64,000 nucleotides of DNA from JAHELQ01 sp964491915 (GTDB lineage Bacteria; Acidobacteriota; Aminicenantia; UBA2199). The position numbers were made by a program, and so were the translations under genes. The notes beneath the pieces were generated by a model. The model searched no databases. It was not told the origin of the DNA and saw only the letters and a program-made list of their open reading frames with translations. The DNA lies in assembly GCA_964491915.1 (NCBI GenBank), contig CAZBHS010000005.1, positions 1-64,000 on the forward strand, read 5' to 3'. Each line of letters begins with the position of its first letter. Position 1 is the first letter of the stretch. Below, piece by piece: positions 16,806 to 25,778 of this stretch.

Positions 16806-18056
16806 CTATTCATAGCGCAACGCGTCCACCGGATTCAAGCGGGACGCTTTGAGCGCCGGGAAGATGCCGGCCAAGAACACCAACGACGCCATCACGGCGA
16901 TGAACATGACCACCATATCGGTGGAGAATATCGGCCGCAGCAAATAGGATTGAATACTCGACATTTCATACGACATGGGGATGGCGCGCACCAACATCAC
17001 AAGATTGAAGGCCAGCAAGATTCCCCACATCGTCCCTTTGGAAAAAATCAGAAAGGCTTCCAACAAGAACTGGCGAATCACATGGCGCCGCTTGGCTCCC
17101 AGCGCCATTTTTACGCCGATCTCCCGGGTCCTCTCCTTGACGATGGCGTACATCAGATTGGTGACGCCCACGGCCCCGATAATCAAGGTCAAAGCGCCGA
17201 TCAGGCTCAAGAACCAATTGATACCCGTGAACACCTTCTGGGTCATCTCCCCCTGGACAATGGTGTTCCAGACATTGAGGGCATACTCGTCTTCGCCGGC
17301 GAAGCGGTATTTCTCGCCCAATACCTCGCGGGCCCGCCGTTCCAGAAAGACTGCGTACTTACGGTCCACCGGTTGGACATGGATACGGTCCACGAACTTC
17401 TGGGAGTAGAGGTTCTGGAATGTGGCGAAGGGGATGTAGATCTGATCGTAGGCCAGCCCCTGATAGTTGCCCATTTGCAATTTCTTTTTCATCACTCCCA
17501 CAACTGTGAACGGTTGCCGGTTGATTGAGAGGTCTTTGCCGATGGGATCTTCGTCTTCGAATAGGTAACCGGCCAATTTCCAACCGATAAACGCCACCCG
17601 GCGGGCGTTGTCCTCGTCGTTTCGATTGACGAACCGTCCGCCCTCGCGGGCAACGGTGGAGCGCATGGTACTGAATTCCGGGGGCACACCGTTCACCGTC
17701 CGGGAGGTATCCTTGTCTTTATAGGTGATTTGCATGGTGGTGTAGCTCTCGGGGATGATGCGCTTGATTTCCGGGATCCGGCTTTGCAAGAGATCGATGT
17801 CATCGGCATACAATTGAATCCGCCGCCCTTTGGGAAGCCCTTGATACACTTTGGAGGTCTGGCCGCCGGTAAACATCACCAGGTCGGTGCCCAAACCCTG
17901 GAGTCCCACCTTGAACTGATGTGCCAGGCCGCGGCCGAAGGACATCAGTAGAAGAAGCGAAAACGCGCCCCAGGCGATAGCGAAGGTGATGAGGGCGGTC
18001 TTTTTCTTCCGTTTGCGGTATTCAGATAAATAGAGTTTGAATAAATGTGCCTTCAT
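16806..18056 (-). CDS. MacB-like ABC transporter permease
   Basis: 416 aa. An N-terminal membrane helix (KKTALITFAIAWGAFSLLLL), a large periplasmic MacB core domain (about residues 50-275, with VVGVMKKKLQMGNYQ), and three C-terminal helices of the FtsX type (IIGAVGVTNLMYAIVKERTR, REIGVKMALGAKRRHV). It lies 12 bp after the similar permease at 18069-19295, so the two probably form a heterodimer rather than a homodimer as in classical MacB. Confidence 0.92.
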   Translation of the reverse strand: MKAHLFKLYLSEYRKRKKKTALITFAIAWGAFSLLLLMSFGRGLAHQFKVGLQGLGTDLVMFTGGQTSKVYQGLPKGRRIQLYADDIDLLQSRIPEIKRIIPESYTTMQITYKDKDTSRTVNGVPPEFSTMRSTVAREGGRFVNRNDEDNARRVAFIGWKLAGYLFEDEDPIGKDLSINRQPFTVVGVMKKKLQMGNYQGLAYDQIYIPFATFQNLYSQKFVDRIHVQPVDRKYAVFLERRAREVLGEKYRFAGEDEYALNVWNTIVQGEMTQKVFTGINWFLSLIGALTLIIGAVGVTNLMYAIVKERTREIGVKMALGAKRRHVIRQFLLEAFLIFSKGTMWGILLAFNLVMLVRAIPMSYEMSSIQSYLLRPIFSTDMVVMFIAVMASLVFLAGIFPALKASRLNPVDALRYE

Positions 18057-18068
18057 GGTGCTGTCTCC

Positions 18069-19295
18069 TTAACTGCGCAATGCGACGATAGGATCTGTGG
18101 AAGCGGCTCTGCGAGCGGGAATGAAACCCGACAGGGTGCCGATGGCCAGAAGAATCAAGATGGTCGCGATCCCCACCAATGGATTGATTTGCGGGATGCC
18201 CACATAATCTTTGATCTTTTCCACCGGCAAGGCGTCCAACAACAAAACCGCCAGACTGAAGCCGATGAGGCCGCCCAATAGGATAATACTGAGGGATTCG
18301 GCGAAGAACTGCAATAGAATGATCCGCCGTTTGGCGCCCACCGCCAACTTGATGCCGATCTCCCGGGTCCGCTCCTCTACCACCACCATCATGATGGAGG
18401 CCACGCCCACGCCCCCCACCAACAGGGTGAAGGCGCCGATGATCCCCAGGAATATATTGAAGGCCAGGAAAAATATATTCATGCTTTTTTCGAATTCCGT
18501 GAAATCCCAGACAAACATCCCGTCCTGGTCGCTGGGATCAAAACCTATTTTTTCTCCTAGATATTGCCGTACATTACCAATCACCGCTTTGGCGGATTCG
18601 GGATTGTAGGGCTGGAAAATAAAATTGTTGACATATTTTCTGCCGTACAACGCCGAGAAGGTGGTCCAGGGGATAAATAACGAGTATTTATCGCGCATGC
18701 CCGAATAATTGCTGTCCTGCTCTTTTTCGATCATCACGCCGATGACCTTGAAGGGGATGCTTTCGATAAAGATCTCTTTGCCGATAGGTTCTTCGTCATG
18801 GAACAAATCCCCGGCGATGGAGGCGCCGAGAAAAACGACCCTGCGTTTGTTTTCCATATCGTCGTCGTCGATCCAACGGCCGATGCGGGGGATGGTGTTG
18901 CGCATCCTTTCATACGCCACATTGACGCCGCGGACAGAGTTATTGTATTCCTCTTTTTTGTAACGGATATTGCGCCCCCAGATAAATTCGGGGCTCACCC
19001 GCCGCATGCCGTCCACCTGGCCTACCAACGCTTCCACTTCCGGAGGCGTGACCCGCACGATCCGGCCTTTGTTGAAGCCTTTGTAGGGCATGGTTGTCCG
19101 GCCGGGCCAGGCGATGACAATGCCGTCGCCCATGCCGTGTATCACTTTGCGTTGGTTTTTGGCCAGCCCGTCGCCGAAGGCCAGCAAGAGCACCACCGCG
19201 AAGGTTCCCCACACCACGCCCGAGAGGGTCAGGACCGTGCGCAAGGGTTGGCGCCCCAGGTCCTGGAACAAGTTTTTAAAGAATGTCAGTATCAT
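18069..19295 (-). CDS. MacB-like ABC transporter permease (second subunit)
   Basis: 408 aa, related to the permease that follows. It has a helix at the N-terminus (LRTVLTLSGVVWGTFAVVLL), the periplasmic core (IPFKVIGVMIEKEQDSNYSG), and the FtsX-type C-terminal domain (LLVGGVGVASIMMVVVEERT, GIKLAVGAKRRIILLQF). Its start overlaps the stop of the adaptor gene by 4 bp (ATGA), showing translational coupling within the export operon. Confidence 0.92.
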   Translation of the reverse strand: MILTFFKNLFQDLGRQPLRTVLTLSGVVWGTFAVVLLLAFGDGLAKNQRKVIHGMGDGIVIAWPGRTTMPYKGFNKGRIVRVTPPEVEALVGQVDGMRRVSPEFIWGRNIRYKKEEYNNSVRGVNVAYERMRNTIPRIGRWIDDDDMENKRRVVFLGASIAGDLFHDEEPIGKEIFIESIPFKVIGVMIEKEQDSNYSGMRDKYSLFIPWTTFSALYGRKYVNNFIFQPYNPESAKAVIGNVRQYLGEKIGFDPSDQDGMFVWDFTEFEKSMNIFFLAFNIFLGIIGAFTLLVGGVGVASIMMVVVEERTREIGIKLAVGAKRRIILLQFFAESLSIILLGGLIGFSLAVLLLDALPVEKIKDYVGIPQINPLVGIATILILLAIGTLSGFIPARRAASTDPIVALRS

Positions 19296-20374
19296 TGTAT
19301 TTCTCGCGGGGGACGCTGGACGACTGTATCACCTTCGGCTAAACCTTCGAGTATTTCGATATCAATGCTATTGGAGAGACCGGTCTTGACCTCTTTTTTG
19401 GAGATGGTCTCGCCCTCTTTTATTTCAACGAACCGTTTGTCCCCTTCAAATATCACCAACCGTTCGGGCAACAACAACGTATCTGTCCGTTCCTGGATCT
19501 TGACATAAGCGGTGGCGGAAAAGCCGGCTCTCAACTGCCTGCCCTCCACTTTCCGAATCAGGATCTCGATGTCGAACAATGTGGCGTTGCCGTCTTTTTT
19601 CGCTTTGGGGGAGATCCGTTCCAATTTACCGGTGACCGTTGTCTTGGGCAAGGCGCCGATTTTGATGTCCGCCATCATCCCCGGCTGCAACTTGCCGACA
19701 TCGATCTCGTCCACTGTACCTTTGAAGAGCAGGTTGTTCATATCCGCCATGGCGCAGAGCTCGGTGCCCGGTTGGAAGTTGGTGAGCGGCACCACCGGGT
19801 CTCCGGTGAATACTTCGCGGGAAAGAACAACGCCGGTGATGGGGGCTTTGACAATGGAGTCAATGTTTTTATTGGAGAGCCTGACCTGCCCCTTTTGCAA
19901 CAATTGGAATCTTTCCAGAGCTATTTTAAACCGCAATTGAGCCTCATTGTATTGAGATTCCACAGATTCCATATCGGATTTCGAAATCAACTGGGATTGA
20001 AAGAGTTTGAATTGCCGGTCCCGGTCCTGTCTCGCTTGCTTCAACACCACCTGGGCGACCTCCATTCCCCGTTGGGCCTCCGCATATTCCAATGGTGTGG
20101 GATTGGGGAGAATCGTGAACAATGGCGCCCCTTTCTCGACGAAATCCCCCACCTTAAAACTGATCTCGCTAATAATACCGGAAATCGTGGATTTCACTTT
20201 GATCTCGTTCTCCGGCTCTATCGTACCGACAGCCAGAGCTGTCTCCGCAATCGTTCCTTTTGTGACTGTCACCAATGTGTATTGTTCGCCGTTTCCGTTC
20301 GCATTTTTCAAGAGGGAGAATCCAGCTCCTAACACCAACGCAACCAAAATTCCATAAAGTAAGTATTTTTTCAT
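19292..20374 (-). CDS. Periplasmic adaptor (HlyD/MacA family)
   Basis: 360 aa, first gene of the export operon. A membrane anchor or signal (KYLLYGILVALVLGAGFSLL) is followed by a biotinyl-lipoyl-like domain (IKVKSTISGIISEISFKVGD, APITGVVLSREVFTGDPV), an alpha-helical hairpin (residues about 95-160, rich in coiled-coil positions such as EYAEAQRGMEVAQVVLKQAR), and beta-barrel domains (LPKTTVTGKLERISPKAKKD). It links the inner-membrane permeases to an outer-membrane channel. Confidence 0.92.
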   Translation of the reverse strand: MKKYLLYGILVALVLGAGFSLLKNANGNGEQYTLVTVTKGTIAETALAVGTIEPENEIKVKSTISGIISEISFKVGDFVEKGAPLFTILPNPTPLEYAEAQRGMEVAQVVLKQARQDRDRQFKLFQSQLISKSDMESVESQYNEAQLRFKIALERFQLLQKGQVRLSNKNIDSIVKAPITGVVLSREVFTGDPVVPLTNFQPGTELCAMADMNNLLFKGTVDEIDVGKLQPGMMADIKIGALPKTTVTGKLERISPKAKKDGNATLFDIEILIRKVEGRQLRAGFSATAYVKIQERTDTLLLPERLVIFEGDKRFVEIKEGETISKKEVKTGLSNSIDIEILEGLAEGDTVVQRPPREIQ

Positions 20375-20529
20375 CTGTCACCTCAAATTAATTTTCCAAA
20401 GCACATCGCTGTGTCCTTTCAGAATAGTATAACGAAGGGATATACAAAAAGTTCTTCACATATTTTTTTGTTAAAAAAAATGTGATACCATAGAGGGGCT
20501 ACAGATAAGGAAGCAGAGGATAATCGACA

Positions 20530-21606
20530 ATGGCATTTCCTGTGGAAAAATTATTGGCGTGGTATGGAGCGGTCAAGCGGGACCTTCCCTGGCGAAGGAC
20601 ACACGATATTTACAGAATCTGGGTCTCGGAGGCGATGCTTCAGCAAACCCAGGTGACGACGGCAACGCCTTATTACTTGAAGTTTTTGAAGGAATTACCG
20701 GATGTCCGGGCATTGGCCGAGGCTGATGAAGAGACGGTGCTGAAGCTCTGGGAAGGATTGGGCTACTACAACCGTTGCCGCAACTTGCACCGGGCCGCCC
20801 GTTTGGTGGTAAACGAGATGGCGGGAGTCATCCCCAACGAACCGGAGGGATTCAGAATGCTCCCCGGCGCCGGCCCCTATATTACGGCGGCGGTGATGAG
20901 TATCGCCGCCCACCACCCGATGGCGGCGGTGGACGGCAATGTGATGCGGGTATTCGCCCGGTTCGCAGGCCTCCAGGAGGATGTCTCCAAAGGGGGAACC
21001 AAAACCTTTATCACCAGAGAATTGCAGACAGTCATCCCCGCCGATCGCCCCGGAGATTTTAACCAGGCCATGATGGAGTTGGGAGCGTTGGTATGCTCTC
21101 CCCAGCAACCGCTCTGCCATGAGTGTCCGTTGCGAGCAGGTTGTATCGCTCATCGAACCAATCAAACAGACAGGCTGCCTATCAAAGCGGCCAAAAAAAA
21201 AGTCCCTGAGTACCGGGTATCTGTGGCGGCGATCACGAGAGGGGACTCTTTTTTCATACAAAAGCGTCCGCCGGAGGGTCATTTGGGCGGGATGTGGGAG
21301 TTGCCCGGCGGCAAGTCCCTGGGGGATGAATCCCCGGAGGAGACTGTTTTGCGGGAATGCCGGGAAGAGTTGGGAGTCGAGCTGACGGTCGTCGAAGAGT
21401 TGGCTCGCGTCAATCACGCTTACAGCCATTTCAAGATCCGGTTGACGGTGTTTGTATGCGGCGCCGGAGAGCAAGCGGTTCGTCCCCTCGACGGTCAAGA
21501 TCACCAATGGATCACCGTCGCGGATATCCCCCGCTTCCCGTTTCCGGCGGCCAATCACAAATTTTTTCCTCGACTGATCCGCTATTTCGCGGATCAGAGT
21601 GGTTAA
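20530..21606 (+). CDS. mutY: A/G-specific adenine DNA glycosylase
   Basis: 358 aa, complete. It removes adenine mispaired with 8-oxoguanine. The N-terminus DLPWRRTHDIYRIWVSEAML and QQTQV are canonical; the helix-hairpin-helix (MLPGAGPYITAAVMSIA) with the catalytic Asp in AVDGNVMRVFAR is present. The [4Fe-4S] cluster cysteines are in the spacing C-x6-C-x2-C-x5-C (VCSPQQPLCHECPLRAGC). The C-terminal NUDIX-like MutT domain (EELGVELTVVEELARVNH) recognises 8-oxoguanine. It is divergent from the export operon and convergent with pepF, with stop codons adjacent. Confidence 0.96.
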   Translation: MAFPVEKLLAWYGAVKRDLPWRRTHDIYRIWVSEAMLQQTQVTTATPYYLKFLKELPDVRALAEADEETVLKLWEGLGYYNRCRNLHRAARLVVNEMAGVIPNEPEGFRMLPGAGPYITAAVMSIAAHHPMAAVDGNVMRVFARFAGLQEDVSKGGTKTFITRELQTVIPADRPGDFNQAMMELGALVCSPQQPLCHECPLRAGCIAHRTNQTDRLPIKAAKKKVPEYRVSVAAITRGDSFFIQKRPPEGHLGGMWELPGGKSLGDESPEETVLRECREELGVELTVVEELARVNHAYSHFKIRLTVFVCGAGEQAVRPLDGQDHQWITVADIPRFPFPAANHKFFPRLIRYFADQSG

Positions 21607-23517
21607 TTATAGTTTTTTATTCTTTTTCAGACGTTTCACCAGGATTTCCATCTGGCCCACCAGATAATCGAAGCGCTTGAACGCCGCGTCGTATGGAGCC
21701 TGGGTCGTCATATCAACGCCGGCTCTTTTGAGAATCTCCAGCGGAAAATCACTGCCGCCGGCGGAGAGGAAATCGATGTATTTTTTCTGTTCGGATTTTT
21801 TCCCATTCAGCACATTGTTGGTCAACGCCATGGAGGCGATGATGCCGGTGCTGTATTGGAACACATAATAATCCAGATAGAAGTGCGGGATATTGCCCCA
21901 TTCGTTGGCGATAAAGTCCCCCACTTCCATGATCCCCTTGTCATGACCATAATAGAAGCGGGTCAAGTCCAGGTACGTCTCATCCAACCATTCGGCGGTC
22001 AATGTTCCGTTTTTTTCCACTTCCCGGTGCATGGCCAATTCAAACTCGGCGAACAGGGTCTGGCGGTAGATGGTGGCGCGCAATTGTTCGATGTAATTGG
22101 TGAGGATGAACAATTTGAACATATCGTCTTTCTCGCTTTCCAACAGGTGGTTCATCAACATATTCTCGTTGAAAGTGGAGGCGATTTCCGCCAGAAAGGT
22201 GGCGTAATCGTGGTTGGCGAAATTCTGGTTTTTGCTGCTGAAATAGGAATGCATGGCGTGTCCCAGTTCATGGGCCAGGGTGGACACGGAGCCATAGGTT
22301 CCATTGTAATTCATTTTGATGTAAGGATGCACTCCATACAAACCGCCGGAATAGGCGCCGGACTCTTTGCCTTTGTTTGGATAGATGTCGATCCAGCGAT
22401 TGTCGAACGCCTCTCGCAGGCCGTTGACATAATCTTTGCCCAGAGGCTTCATCATGTCCAGGATAATGGTTCTCGCCTCGTCAAAGGTGTACAATTTATC
22501 GACGGATGTCACCGCCGGAGCGTACACATCCTGATAGCGAAGTGTTTCAAGACCAAGCAGCTCTTTTTTCAGTTCGAGGAAGCGATGGAGAGGGCCGAGA
22601 TTTTCCCTGACATATTTTATCAAGTTCAGATAGACGCTGGAATCGATGTTCTCTTCGTACAATGCCGATTCCAGACAATCGTTGTATTTATGGACTCTGG
22701 CGGTGAACAGGTGCAGCTTCATTCCGCCGTCCAACAAGGCGGCAAAGGTCTTTTCGAACTTTTTATGATTCTTCCAAAAGGTGTTCATCACCAACGCGCG
22801 GTCCGCGACGTTCTTGGATTCGCGGTAACGGGAGTAATTGGCGTGGTTGAGAGTGATCTTTGTACCGTCCGAAAGGGTAATCTCAGGAGCCGGCAGTTCC
22901 ACATCGTTGAGGATGTTGGAGGCCTGCTGGCCGGTGCGGGAGAACAGATCGGTCATGGATACTATTTTCTGTTGATCTTCGGGCAACACATGCTCTTTCA
23001 TACGCAACACCTTTTCGACCACGAACTTGTAAGGATCCAGTTTCGGTTCCTCTTTCAAATATGTATCGAACGCCTCTTTTCCCAGCTTCAAGATATCGCT
23101 GTCCACAAACGCCAACTTCTCGTTCAACGCGACCATCATCATCCGCACCTCGCCTCTCATCCGCTGGAACACAGGATCGCCCAGATCGGCGTTGGCCTGA
23201 TGACTGGAATAGGCGTATAAATGAAAAATTCTCTTTAAAACGTCATTCATGTACTCCAACAGCACGAGCATCCTTTTGGCCGAACCGGTCCAATCTCTGG
23301 CAACCTCGTCGAGGCCCTCGGTGGCTTCTTTCACTGCGGTTTTCTCTTTGTCAAACGCTTCGAGGGTGGGGAAAATATCATTGATATTCCAGGTGAATTC
23401 CACCGGAACATCTTTACGGTTTTTCATAGAAAAGTCCGGTATCTTGTCTGAATTTGCAGACACCCCGAGAGGCATCAACATCAACAGAAACAAACACATC
23501 GTAGATTTCATCGTCAT
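21607..23517 (-). CDS. pepF: Oligoendopeptidase F (M3 family), with a predicted signal peptide
   Basis: 636 aa. The M3 zinc motif LAHELGHAMHSYFSSKNQNF is complete, with the third ligand Glu in FLAEIASTFNENML. A large alpha-helical N-terminal region surrounds the cleft. Unlike the usual cytoplasmic PepF, this one has a hydrophobic N-terminus (MTMKSTMCLFLLMLMPLGVS, cleavage near ANS), so it is probably exported. The family hydrolyses oligopeptides. It follows the lanC gene of set A in the same direction, but a separate promoter is seen at 23562-23590. A role in peptide natural-product maturation is possible but unproven. Confidence 0.92.
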   Translation of the reverse strand: MTMKSTMCLFLLMLMPLGVSANSDKIPDFSMKNRKDVPVEFTWNINDIFPTLEAFDKEKTAVKEATEGLDEVARDWTGSAKRMLVLLEYMNDVLKRIFHLYAYSSHQANADLGDPVFQRMRGEVRMMMVALNEKLAFVDSDILKLGKEAFDTYLKEEPKLDPYKFVVEKVLRMKEHVLPEDQQKIVSMTDLFSRTGQQASNILNDVELPAPEITLSDGTKITLNHANYSRYRESKNVADRALVMNTFWKNHKKFEKTFAALLDGGMKLHLFTARVHKYNDCLESALYEENIDSSVYLNLIKYVRENLGPLHRFLELKKELLGLETLRYQDVYAPAVTSVDKLYTFDEARTIILDMMKPLGKDYVNGLREAFDNRWIDIYPNKGKESGAYSGGLYGVHPYIKMNYNGTYGSVSTLAHELGHAMHSYFSSKNQNFANHDYATFLAEIASTFNENMLMNHLLESEKDDMFKLFILTNYIEQLRATIYRQTLFAEFELAMHREVEKNGTLTAEWLDETYLDLTRFYYGHDKGIMEVGDFIANEWGNIPHFYLDYYVFQYSTGIIASMALTNNVLNGKKSEQKKYIDFLSAGGSDFPLEILKRAGVDMTTQAPYDAAFKRFDYLVGQMEILVKRLKKNKKL

Positions 23518-23561
23518 ATTCCAAAACTCCTTATTGATTGTCGTTATGTCGATTAAAAATA

Positions 23562-23590
23562 ATGCTAATCCGTTTTGCGGAAAAAATCAA
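23562..23590 (-). promoter_or_regulatory. Putative promoter of pepF
   Basis: On the minus strand TTGATT (23585-23590), a 17-nt spacer and TAGCAT (23562-23567), 44 bp before the pepF start. The -35 overlaps the last codons of lanC. The match is moderate. Confidence 0.5.
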
Positions 23591-25617
23591 CGCGCGCGCG
23601 CAGGCTTTATCAAAATCCCTGAGTTCAGGGCCGCCCGCACTTGCTCCACAATTTTTCCCCGCAACAATTCTTGCTCGTCCTCGGTCAATTCCTCAAACGC
23701 CGCCAGCACTTCATTAAACACCTCGCCCACAGTGGCGGGTTCGTGGAACTCCATCAGCACCGCTTCGCTAAAAGCGGACAAATTCTCTTCCGCCACCTCC
23801 ATGGGAACCGGTTTGATCAATACCGGGAAATCGTCCGGCGCTGATTCAAGGTTCTCGGGAAAATAGTCTTGTGTTTCTTTATTCCAGTTCCAGCGAGTGC
23901 TTTCGATGAGAACATCCGGCGCCATCACCAATTTTTTTTCTTTCAATTGATCAAACTCGAGGGGCAATAGATCTTCGGCGTCCTTGACGCGCATCTCGTC
24001 CTGGATATGGAGCAGGGCGTGGCTGTCTTGCTGAAGATCCAGTTCCCATTTTTTCTTCTCCAATCTGAACACATCTTCAAATACCTGCCGCCGTTTGCCT
24101 TTCAGCCGGGACAATCCTGTTTGGGCAAAACGAACGAACGAATCCTCGGGTCTCGCCTCCCGGATATCGCTCCCATCATTGAAATAGGCCTGGGTGGCTT
24201 CGGGCATCAATTCTTCGGCGACGCCCAACGCGCGCTTAAAATACCTTTCCAATAACATTTTCTTCATCCCGGCAAATGTCATCCGCAGCCCCGGATAATC
24301 CGCTATCGTCTCAGGCGAAACCGGTTCCGCATCCAAACGGGGCGACAAAACCGATTGGACTTTCAATGGATCAGCCAGGCGAAGATAAAAATGACCGATC
24401 CCGGCGTTGCCCATAAAAAAGCTGGCATCCTCATTTTTGCCTGCGTCCCGGTAACCGGAAATGTATGTCTCGAATTTATTCCGGTATGCCAGTCCGCGCT
24501 CTCCCACTTGCACCGCCAGATCCCAGTACTTTTGCTCCCCAAAAACGCGGTAAGCCTCGAGGAAGAGGTCGGCGTTCCCGCCGCCGCCGTGGCACAAAAT
24601 AAACGAGGACAAACCCAGCTCCTGTTTGCCGTCGATATCGCTCATGATGGTCCTCTCGATGGCGATCTGCGCTTCTTTTTCATAAGTTTGCTCCCGCCAG
24701 CGTTCCCAGGCCCTCAGCCGGGACAGGCCGATGCCCGCGGCGCCGTGGCACCAGGCATTCATATCGCCGCCCTCTTTGAAGAAATCAACGTTGCCTTCGC
24801 GGTAAGCCTTGCTGTATTTATCATAATCCTCGTCTGTATAAATCCCTTTGCGCAAATCCAGCCAATTCTTCTTCTCCGGGTCGAAGAAATTGGTCTCATA
24901 TAAAAACGCTTGTTTGGCCATCCAGTCAAACGCGTCGTTTTTCAAGTACCTGCCCAATTCCGAAAACACGAAGCCAATGCCGGCGGCGCCGTGGGAAAAG
25001 CCGCACAAACCGCTGACATGGGAATGGGTGCGGTCCCAATAATATCCCGATGGCCCGGGATTGGCGCTCTTTACCAAATGAAGAACATAACGCTCCAACA
25101 ACTCCAAAAGCCACGTCTCGCCCGTCGCGGCGTGAAGATGGGCAAGACCCAGCGCTCCGCCGGAGGTGCCGCCGATCAGATCGTCCACCCGGTATTGCGA
25201 ATCCAAAAACGAACCGCTGTCCCGGGCAATCTCCAGAGCCTGCCGCAGATACGAATCATCCTTCAAAAACCGCCCCATCCGCATCATGGCGTATGCGACT
25301 CCCATGCGTCCGGTAAAAAACGCAAAATAATCGGCCTCCTCTTTTCGGCAGTAATACCCCACCCACTGAAGACAACGCTTCGCCGCGTCGAGGTAGCGCT
25401 CAACGCCCGTCATATCGAAGAGTTCCATAAAAAAGAGGGCGATCCCGGAATTCCCCGAATAAACGCCCACGCTCTCGGCCCATTCGACATTTCGCTCCTG
25501 ATCCATGGTCATGGTCTTCCAATACATCCCACGCTCGTCCTGGATAGCCCTGGAAAGCAACGCCTCCCCGATCCTCACAGCCTCGTCCAAAAATTGTTTC
25601 TTCACATCCTGATTCAT
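23587..25617 (-). CDS. LanC-family lanthionine cyclase with a C-terminal extension (set A)
   Basis: 676 aa, about 250 residues longer than a normal LanC. The toroid of helical repeats (residues about 1-430) carries all zinc ligands: His in GFSHGAAGIGF, Cys in AWCHGAAGIGL, and the Cys-His pair in ILCHGGGGNAD. The enzyme would add Cys thiols to dehydroamino acids to make (methyl)lanthionine. The extension is acidic and helical; its last 70 residues (SAFSEAVLMEFHEPATVGEV ... NSGILIKP) look like a small winged-helix domain of the PqqD/RRE sort that binds leader peptides. That reading is my inference. Preceded by a 12-codon frame and its own promoter. Confidence 0.85.
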   Translation of the reverse strand: MNQDVKKQFLDEAVRIGEALLSRAIQDERGMYWKTMTMDQERNVEWAESVGVYSGNSGIALFFMELFDMTGVERYLDAAKRCLQWVGYYCRKEEADYFAFFTGRMGVAYAMMRMGRFLKDDSYLRQALEIARDSGSFLDSQYRVDDLIGGTSGGALGLAHLHAATGETWLLELLERYVLHLVKSANPGPSGYYWDRTHSHVSGLCGFSHGAAGIGFVFSELGRYLKNDAFDWMAKQAFLYETNFFDPEKKNWLDLRKGIYTDEDYDKYSKAYREGNVDFFKEGGDMNAWCHGAAGIGLSRLRAWERWREQTYEKEAQIAIERTIMSDIDGKQELGLSSFILCHGGGGNADLFLEAYRVFGEQKYWDLAVQVGERGLAYRNKFETYISGYRDAGKNEDASFFMGNAGIGHFYLRLADPLKVQSVLSPRLDAEPVSPETIADYPGLRMTFAGMKKMLLERYFKRALGVAEELMPEATQAYFNDGSDIREARPEDSFVRFAQTGLSRLKGKRRQVFEDVFRLEKKKWELDLQQDSHALLHIQDEMRVKDAEDLLPLEFDQLKEKKLVMAPDVLIESTRWNWNKETQDYFPENLESAPDDFPVLIKPVPMEVAEENLSAFSEAVLMEFHEPATVGEVFNEVLAAFEELTEDEQELLRGKIVEQVRAALNSGILIKPARAR

Positions 25618-25638
25618 ATATCGTCTCCATTCATAAAT

Positions 25639-25677
25639 TCATAATAATATGCAAAAGCAAAACACCCACCCGGTCAT
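25639..25677 (-). CDS. 12-codon reading frame with a strong ribosome-binding site upstream of lanC
   Basis: MTGWVFCFCILL, directly behind GGAGGTG with ideal spacing, starting about 37 nt after the predicted transcription start of the promoter at 25721. It ends 21 nt before the LanC start codon. The peptide is hydrophobic and has two Cys but no lanthipeptide leader. It could be a translated leader that couples or tunes LanC synthesis, or a membrane micropeptide. No homologue is known to me. Confidence 0.45.
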   Translation of the reverse strand: MTGWVFCFCILL

Positions 25678-25720
25678 GATTTTCACCTCCACAACCGGAA
25701 AAGAAAACGCACTAAGCCTA

Positions 25721-25749
25721 ATAATAATCAAACCCAATAAGAAAGTCAA
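25721..25749 (-). promoter_or_regulatory. Internal promoter upstream of lanC (set A)
   Basis: TTGACT (25744-25749 on the minus strand), a 17-nt spacer and TATTAT (25721-25726). It lies between the elimination-domain gene and LanC, so LanC can be expressed apart from the dehydratase genes. Confidence 0.7.
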
Positions 25750-25778
25750 ACCCTGGAATTACTCGCCGGTCTCTACCG

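Noticed and set aside
21856..23220. A 454-codon open frame on the plus strand.
   Set aside because: It lies entirely antisense to pepF, whose zinc motif and signal peptide are clear; the antisense product resembles nothing and has no ribosome-binding site.
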